From: Nocardia asteroides
GTDB taxonomy: Bacteria > Actinomycetota > Actinomycetes > Mycobacteriales > Mycobacteriaceae
Assembly (NCBI RefSeq): GCF_021183625.1
Contig: NZ_CP089214.1
Coordinates: 5,332,001-5,396,000 of the forward strand
Reading direction: 5' to 3'
Length of the DNA stretch: 64,000 bases
Shown here: positions 59,179-64,000 of the stretch, piece after piece
Layout of the letters: each line of letters opens with the position of its first letter
How positions within the stretch are numbered: the first letter of the stretch is position 1
Position numbers and translations under genes: made by a program
The notes under the pieces: generated by a model
Databases searched by the model: none
What the model was told of the DNA's origin: nothing
Seen by the model: only the letters and a program-made list of their open reading frames with translations

Positions 59179-61206
59179 TCAGAGCCGCGCGGCCAGGCGG
59201 GTGCCCTGGTCTATGGCGCGCTTGGCGTCGAGTTCCGCCGCCACGTCGGCGCCGCCGATCACGTGCGGGGTGACGCCCGCGGCGCGCAGCGGGTCGGCCA
59301 GCTCGCGGACCGGCTCCTGACCGGCGCAGATCACCACGGTGTCCACCGGGATCAGCCGGGGCCGCTTGCGCTCGGGGCCGAAGCTGATGTGCAGTCCGGC
59401 GTCGTCGATGCGCTCGTAGTTCACCCCGCCGATCCGCTCGACGCCCTTGGCCTTCAGCGCGGCCCGGTGCACCCACCCGCTGGTCTTGCCGAGCGTGGCG
59501 CCGAACGCACCCGGCTTGCGCTGTAGCAGCACCACATCGCGGGCGGCGGGCGCGGGGCGCGGGGCAGTGAGCTGCCCGGGCAGCTCCTCGTCGAGGCTCA
59601 CCCCCCACTCCGCCTTCCACTCGTCGAGCTTCAGCGTGGGATGACCGTCGACGGTGAGGAATTCGCTGATGTCGTAGCCGATCCCGCCCGCGCCGATCAC
59701 CGCGACCCGCTCGCCGGGCTGCTTCTCCGCGCGCACCAGCTCGGCGTAGGAGATCACCATCGGGTGGTCGATGCCGGGGATGTCCGGGATCCGCGGCCGC
59801 ACCCCGGTGGCCAGCACGACCTCGTCGTACCCGCCCGCGATCAGCTCGGCGGCCGTGACCCGGCGGCTCAGCCGCACCGTGACGCCGGTGACCTCGAGCA
59901 TGCGGGTGAAGTACCGGATCGACTCGTCGAACTCCTCCTTGCCCGGAATCCGCCGCGCCAGGTCGAACTGCCCGCCGATCCGTTCCTCGGCCTCGAAGAG
60001 CTCGACGGCGTGCCCGCGCTGCGCCAGCGCGACCGCCGCGGCGAGCCCGGCGGGCCCGGCCCCGACCACCGCGACCCGCTTGCCGCGCCGGGTGGGCAGC
60101 AGCGTCAGCTCGGTCTCGTGGCAGGCGCGCGGGTTGACCAGGCAGGAGACGGTCTTGTGCCGGAAGGCGTGGTCGAGGCAGGCCTGGTTGCAGGCGATGC
60201 AGGTGTTGATCTCGTCCGCCCGGTCGGCCGCGGCCTTGCGCACCCAGTCCGGGTCGGCCAGCAGCGGCCTGGCCATGGAGACCAGCGCGGCGTCGCCGCG
60301 GGTCAGGATCTCCTCGGCCACCTCGGGCATGTTGATCCGGTTGGAGGCGCAGACCGGGATCGAGACGGCGCGGGTGATCCGCGCGGTGAACTCGGTGAAG
60401 GCGGCGCGCGGCACCGAGGTGACGATGGTCGGCACCCTGGCCTCGTGCCAGCCGATATCGGTGTTCAGGATGTCCACCCCGGCGGCCTCGAGTTCCCGTG
60501 CCAGCGCGGTGATCTCGGTGAGCGTCTGCCCCTGCTCCACGAACTCGGCCATGGAGAGCCGGAAGAGCAGCAGGAAGTCGGTGCCGAGCTCGGCGCGGAT
60601 CCGGCGCACGATCTGCACCGCGATGCGCTGCCGGTTCGCCGCCGAGCCGCCCCAGCGGTCCGTGCGCCGATTGGTGCGCGGGGCGAGGAACTGATTGAGG
60701 AAATACCCCTCGCCGCCCATGATCTCGACCCCGTCGTACCCGGCCAGCCGGGCCAGCCGGGCGCAGCGCACGTAGTCGTCGATGGTGCGCTCGATGCCGC
60801 GGGCCGACAGCGCGCGCGGCCGGAACGGGTTGATCGGCGCCTTGATCGCGGAGGCGGAGACGCTGGCCGGCCAGTACGAGTAGCGCCCGGCGTGCAGGAT
60901 CTGCAGCGCGATCAGCCCGCCCGCCTCGTGCACCGCGGCGGTGACCTCGCGGTGCCGCAGCGCCTCGGCGGTGCTGGTCAGCTTGGCGCCGAGCGGGAGC
61001 AGCCAGCCGGTGCGGTTCGGCGCGTAGCCGCCGGTGACGATCAGCCCGACCCCGCCGCGCGCGCGTTCGGCGAAGTACGCGGCGAGTCTGGAAATGTCGC
61101 GGGCCCGGTCCTCCAGCCCGGTGTGCATGGAGCCCATGACCACCCGGTTGGGCAGCGTGACGTGCCCGAGGTCGAGCGGCTCGAGCAGGTGCGGGAAGCG
61201 AGTCAT
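59179..61206 (-). CDS. fadH: 2,4-dienoyl-CoA reductase (NADPH), FadH
   Basis: 675 residues from ATG 61206, which overlaps the padR stop by four bases (ATGA). The N-terminal old-yellow-enzyme TIM barrel (~1-340) carries the FMN/substrate residues of this group (HAGRYSYW). A 4Fe-4S cluster motif follows (CIACNQAC with a later Cys in VSCLVNP, ~345-370). The second half holds FAD (VVGAGPAGLAAA) and NADPH (VIGAGGIGYD) Rossmann folds. It reduces 2,4-dienoyl-CoA during beta-oxidation of unsaturated fatty acids. Full length for the family; co-transcribed with the PadR gene. Confidence 0.94.
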   Translation of the reverse strand: MTRFPHLLEPLDLGHVTLPNRVVMGSMHTGLEDRARDISRLAAYFAERARGGVGLIVTGGYAPNRTGWLLPLGAKLTSTAEALRHREVTAAVHEAGGLIALQILHAGRYSYWPASVSASAIKAPINPFRPRALSARGIERTIDDYVRCARLARLAGYDGVEIMGGEGYFLNQFLAPRTNRRTDRWGGSAANRQRIAVQIVRRIRAELGTDFLLLFRLSMAEFVEQGQTLTEITALARELEAAGVDILNTDIGWHEARVPTIVTSVPRAAFTEFTARITRAVSIPVCASNRINMPEVAEEILTRGDAALVSMARPLLADPDWVRKAAADRADEINTCIACNQACLDHAFRHKTVSCLVNPRACHETELTLLPTRRGKRVAVVGAGPAGLAAAVALAQRGHAVELFEAEERIGGQFDLARRIPGKEEFDESIRYFTRMLEVTGVTVRLSRRVTAAELIAGGYDEVVLATGVRPRIPDIPGIDHPMVISYAELVRAEKQPGERVAVIGAGGIGYDISEFLTVDGHPTLKLDEWKAEWGVSLDEELPGQLTAPRPAPAARDVVLLQRKPGAFGATLGKTSGWVHRAALKAKGVERIGGVNYERIDDAGLHISFGPERKRPRLIPVDTVVICAGQEPVRELADPLRAAGVTPHVIGGADVAAELDAKRAIDQGTRLAARL

Positions 61207-61754
61207 GCGGGCCCGGCCTTTCCCGGGCGCAGCGCCCGGAGTACTTCGTCGCACCAGTCGACGAAGCCGGTCTCGACGCGGATGCCGCCGCGCAGGACCA
61301 GGTACTGGTGCAGGGTGGTGCCGGAGAGTTGCTCCGGCGCGGGGAAATCACGCTTCTCCAGCATGCGGAAGACCTCGAGCCGGGCGGCGTGCTGCTCGCG
61401 GTGCCGCTCCACCTCGACGCAGAGCGCGGCGACGTCGCCGTGCGCGGCGCCGCGGATCTTCACGCCGAGCTCGTTGCGCGGCATTCCGGTGTCGGTGGGC
61501 TCGGCGATCCAGCGGGCCAGCTCGGCCCGGCCCGCCGCGGAGACGGCGTAGACCTTCTTGTCCGGCCTGCCCGCCTGCGGCACCGATTCGCCGACCACCC
61601 AGCCGGATTCGGCCATCCGCTTGAGCACCCGGTAGATCTGCTGGTGCGTGGCGCGCCAGAAGTAGCCGATGGACTTGTCGAAGCGGCGCGCCAGTTCGTA
61701 CCCGGAACCGGCCCGCTCGGTGAGCGAGACCAGCAGGGCGTGCTCGAGGGCCAT
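61203..61754 (-). CDS. PadR-family transcriptional regulator of fadH
   Basis: 183 residues from ATG 61754. A winged-helix N-terminus (MALEHALLVSL, SGYELARRFDKSIGYFW, HQQIYRVLKRM, VYAVSAAGRAEL) is followed by a C-terminal helical domain for dimerisation. It is the first gene of a two-gene unit with fadH and lies next to a clear palindrome at 61783-61802, a likely autoregulatory site. The pairing mirrors Rv1176c-Rv1175c. Confidence 0.92.
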   Translation of the reverse strand: MALEHALLVSLTERAGSGYELARRFDKSIGYFWRATHQQIYRVLKRMAESGWVVGESVPQAGRPDKKVYAVSAAGRAELARWIAEPTDTGMPRNELGVKIRGAAHGDVAALCVEVERHREQHAARLEVFRMLEKRDFPAPEQLSGTTLHQYLVLRGGIRVETGFVDWCDEVLRALRPGKAGPA

Positions 61755-61782
61755 GCCGGAAGGATAGTCGTAACACCGAGTA

Positions 61783-61802
61783 CTATGCAATTGGTTGCAT
61801 AG
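61783..61802. promoter_or_regulatory. Candidate PadR operator between padR-fadH and the MFS gene
   Basis: CTATGCAA and its exact complement TTGCATAG are separated by TTGG. The site lies 28 bp upstream of padR and 47 bp upstream of the divergent transporter gene, so one dimer could control both. Confidence 0.7.
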
Positions 61803-61849
61803 GGCGTTTCGCTGCGATTCCCGGCCCCGACCCGGATAGGCTGCCCGGT

Positions 61850-63205
61850 ATGACGGAGGTGAACGCCCGGGCCACCGTCGGTGGCGCGGCCACGCGCGGA
61901 CAGGTGGTGGCCTGGGGGCTGTGGGACTGGGGCTCGTCGGCGTTCAACGCCGTCATCCTCACCTTCGTCTTCTCGGTGTACCTCACCGACACGGTCGGCG
62001 ACGACCTGCCCGGCGGTACCTCGGCCAGCGCCTGGCTGGCCTGGGCGCTCGCCGCGGGCGGGCTGGTGGTGGCGCTGACCGCCCCGGTCAGCGGGCAGTA
62101 CTTCGACGCGGCGGCCGGCCGCAAGCGCGCGCTCGGGGTGCTCACCGGCCTCACCGTCGCCTGCATGACCGGCATGTTCTTCGTGCACGACGACCACGGC
62201 GACCTCTGGCTCGGGCTGGTGCTGCTCGCCTTCGGCGCCGCCTTCTTCGAGCTGGCGAACGTGCCCTACAACGCCATGCTGCGCCAGGTCTCGACGCCGC
62301 GGACCATCGGCCGGGTCTCCGGCTTCGGCTGGGCCATGGGGTACTTCGGCGGGATCTTCCTGCTGCTGATCTGCTACTTCGGCTTCATCGCCGGGGACGG
62401 CGACAGCCGCGGGCTGCTCGGCGTCCCCACCGACGACGGGCTGAACATCCGCCTGGTGGCGATGCTGGCCGCGGTCTGGTTCGCGGCCTTCGCGCTGCCG
62501 GTGCTCTTCGCGGTCCCCGAGCTGCCGCGCACCGACGCCGACCCGGGCGCCGCCGACGCCGGGCTGCTCGGCTCGTACCGGGTGCTCTGGCGCGACCTGC
62601 GCGAGCTCTGGCGCGTCGACCGCCGCACCGTGCAGTTCCTGCTGGCCAGCGCGGTCTTCCGGGACGGGCTGGCCGGGGTCTTCACCTTCGGCGCGGTGCT
62701 CGCGGTGAACGTCTACGGCATCGCCGACTCCGATGTGCTGCTCTTCGGCGTCGCCGCGAACGTGATCGCCGCGATCGGCGCGGTGGCCGCCGGTCGCTTC
62801 GACGACACCATCGGGCCGAAGCCGGTGATCGTGGTCTCGCTGGCGGGCATGGTGATCTGCGGGATCGGGCTGCTGCTGGTGTCCGGGCCGGTGCTGTTCT
62901 GGGTGTTCGGGCTGCTGCTCACCGCGTTCGTCGGGCCCGCGCAGGCGGCGGCGCGCTCGTTCCTGGCCCGGCTCGCCCCGCCCGGCCGGGAGGGGCAGCT
63001 GTTCGGGCTCTACACCACCACCGGGCGCGCGGTGTCGTTCCTCGCGCCCGGGCTGTTCGGGCTCTTCGTCTGGATCTTCGACGCCGACCGCGCCGGCATC
63101 GTCGGGCTGGTGCTCGTGCTCGCGGCGGGGCTGCTCGTCCTGCTCCCGGTGCGCAGCCCGGACCGGGCCGAGGTGGCGGAGCCGCCCGGCGCGAAGGAGT
63201 ACTGA
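61850..63205 (+). CDS. MFS transporter, Atg22/UMF1-like
   Basis: 451 residues from ATG. Around 12 hydrophobic segments are visible. The N-terminal WGLWDWGSSAFNAVILTFVF matches the UMF1/Atg22-like branch of the MFS, with YFDAAAGRKR as the loop 2-3 motif. A hydrophilic central loop lies at ~225-260. Substrate unknown; Atg22 in yeast exports amino acids from the vacuole. Divergent from padR-fadH across the operator; ends 4 bp before the stop of the opposite-strand TetR gene. Confidence 0.9.
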   Translation: MTEVNARATVGGAATRGQVVAWGLWDWGSSAFNAVILTFVFSVYLTDTVGDDLPGGTSASAWLAWALAAGGLVVALTAPVSGQYFDAAAGRKRALGVLTGLTVACMTGMFFVHDDHGDLWLGLVLLAFGAAFFELANVPYNAMLRQVSTPRTIGRVSGFGWAMGYFGGIFLLLICYFGFIAGDGDSRGLLGVPTDDGLNIRLVAMLAAVWFAAFALPVLFAVPELPRTDADPGAADAGLLGSYRVLWRDLRELWRVDRRTVQFLLASAVFRDGLAGVFTFGAVLAVNVYGIADSDVLLFGVAANVIAAIGAVAAGRFDDTIGPKPVIVVSLAGMVICGIGLLLVSGPVLFWVFGLLLTAFVGPAQAAARSFLARLAPPGREGQLFGLYTTTGRAVSFLAPGLFGLFVWIFDADRAGIVGLVLVLAAGLLVLLPVRSPDRAEVAEPPGAKEY

Positions 63206-63209
63206 GCGC

Positions 63210-63839
63210 TCAGCCCCGCGGCGGTTTCCAGGAGCCCATGCCGACGCCGATCAGCGTGACCTTGCGCACAGTCAGCTCCACGATCGCGGACTCCTCGCGC
63301 TCCGGCACCGAGACGAACGCGGCGATTCCGTCCGAGACCGTTGCCACGAGCAGCTCCGCCGCGATCTCCAGATCGTCCGAGCTCCAGGTGTCCAGCGTCG
63401 GCACCCGGGAGAGGTCGGTGACGAGCTCGCGCACGATCAGCTGGATCTCCAGCGCGATCGCGCCGCGGATCACCGCCGAGCCACCGTGCCGCTCGCGCGC
63501 GAAGAAGCCGAACAGCTCCCGCTTTGCGCGCACCTGATCGAAGACGAAGCGCACGATCTCCGAAAGCTGCGTCCCGGAATTCCGCCTGACCTCGCGCAAC
63601 GCCAGCCGTAGCGCCTTCACCCCGTCGTCGACCAGGGCCCGGCCCAGATCGTCGAGGGAGGGGAAGTGGCGGTAGAAGGCGGTCGGTACGATTCCCGCCG
63701 ACCGGGCGATCTCGCGCAGGCTGAGGGCGGCGAAACCCCGCTCGGCGGCGAGCGTGAGCGTGCCGTCGAGCAGTGCCTGCCGCGTGCGCTCCTTGCGCTC
63801 GCCCCGGGTGGCCGCCTGCTCAGTCACATCGCTGAGCAT
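63210..63839 (-). CDS. TetR-family regulator, FabR-like
   Basis: 209 residues from ATG 63839 (GTG 63854 is an alternative). The N-terminal TetR HTH (LSLREIARSAGIVPTAFYRHFPSLDDLG) is very close to the FabR pattern ([20 protein letters not shown]), and the C-terminal half has the FabR-like RELFGFFARERHGGS and ALEIQLIVREL. FabR-type proteins sense acyl-ACP/CoA and control unsaturated fatty-acid genes. Candidate operators lie upstream at 63924-63951, toward a divergent gene at the window edge. Confidence 0.88.
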   Translation of the reverse strand: MLSDVTEQAATRGERKERTRQALLDGTLTLAAERGFAALSLREIARSAGIVPTAFYRHFPSLDDLGRALVDDGVKALRLALREVRRNSGTQLSEIVRFVFDQVRAKRELFGFFARERHGGSAVIRGAIALEIQLIVRELVTDLSRVPTLDTWSSDDLEIAAELLVATVSDGIAAFVSVPEREESAIVELTVRKVTLIGVGMGSWKPPRG

Positions 63840-63897
63840 ACATGCGTTCACCACGACTTCCTCGCGTCATTGTTGCTGCCGTCACACGTGTGCGCGG

Positions 63898-63951
63898 TTG
63901 ACACCGCCCTGTCCCTATCCGTCACACTAGGTGAGTGTACAGGCGTGCACT
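63898..63951 (+). promoter_or_regulatory. Candidate promoter and FabR-like operators
   Basis: TTGACA at 63898-63903 is a consensus -35 for a rightward gene, but no clean -10 is seen. Overlapping imperfect palindromes follow: ACACT-AGGTG-AGTGT (63924-63938) and AGTGTAC-AGGC-GTGCACT (63934-63951). The latter resembles the E. coli FabR box core (AGxGTACA..TGTACxCT). The divergent tetR gene lies about 60 bp to the left. Confidence 0.5.
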
Positions 63952-63965
63952 GAAATTTACGGGGC

Positions 63966-64000
63966 ATGCCTATCGGCGACAGTCATCGACGGTATGGAGC
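63966..64000 (+). CDS. Possible start of a divergent gene, truncated by the window edge
   Basis: ATG at 63966 opens a frame (MPIGDSHRRYG) 15 bp after the candidate operator. Only 11 codons are visible and the upstream ACGGGG is a weak ribosome site. No function can be assigned. Confidence 0.25.
   Translation, partial: MPIGDSHRRYG

Noticed and set aside
59117..61351. A 744-codon minus-strand frame overlapping fadH
   Set aside because: It is an Arg/Ala-rich shadow; the fadH frame has complete flavin, Fe-S and nucleotide motifs.

Overview
The window is high-GC actinobacterial DNA, most likely from a mycolic-acid-making member of the Corynebacteriales such as Nocardia. The right third carries a core block (L,D-transpeptidase, tRNA-His, oligoribonuclease, HerA-like ATPase, CmrA-type mycolate reductase). 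From memory this matches, gene for gene and strand for strand, the Rv2518c-hisT-Rv2511-Rv2510c-Rv2509 neighbourhood of Mycobacterium tuberculosis. The fadH-padR pair likewise matches Rv1175c-Rv1176c. The genus is an inference.

Positions 1-47,100 hold the right part of a modular type I polyketide gene cluster, all on the + strand. It begins with the last codons of a gene whose C-terminus looks like a 2-oxoacid dehydrogenase E1-beta subunit. Translationally coupled to it is a PKS whose loading module is not AT-ACP or KSQ-AT-ACP but a lipoyl domain, a peripheral-subunit-binding domain, an E2 acyltransferase domain and an ACP. Eight extension modules follow on six proteins. Modules 1-4 are KS-AT-DH-KR-ACP (methylmalonyl, malonyl, malonyl, methylmalonyl). 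Module 5 is KS-AT-ACP with an AT motif suggesting ethylmalonyl. Module 6 is KS-AT-KR-ACP. Modules 7 and 8 are KS-AT-DH-ER-KR-ACP, near-identical copies, with a thioesterase after module 8. The gene for module 8 is split by a one-base deletion in a GACACC hexanucleotide repeat. A type II thioesterase and a small orphan gene follow. Co-linear reading predicts a nonaketide with an E2-loaded starter, a tetraene stretch, a ketone, one hydroxyl and a methyl-branched saturated end, released by the TE. The cluster is full of near-identical internal repeats (KS, AT, KR-ACP and whole-module blocks) that record recent AT replacement, KR loss and module duplication.

Positions 47,198-53,000 are an insertion-sequence graveyard: an IS5-type fragment, two decayed IS701-type transposases facing each other, and a frameshifted IS481-type transposase. 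Between the two IS701 ends, which share an exact 37-bp inverted repeat, lies a three-gene operon of paralogous unknown proteins with C-terminal or central helix-turn-helix motifs. About 500 bp without a recognisable gene leads to tRNA-Lys, whose 3' end faces the IS/PKS side, so this tRNA is a plausible historical boundary of the accessory region.

Positions 53,560-64,000 are ordinary chromosomal backbone: tRNA-Lys, an L,D-transpeptidase, a small secreted protein, tRNA-His, orn, a HerA-like ATPase, a CmrA-like reductase, fadH with its PadR regulator, an Atg22-like MFS transporter and a FabR-like TetR regulator. Clear candidate operators lie in two of the divergent promoter regions. No CRISPR array or rRNA was seen.
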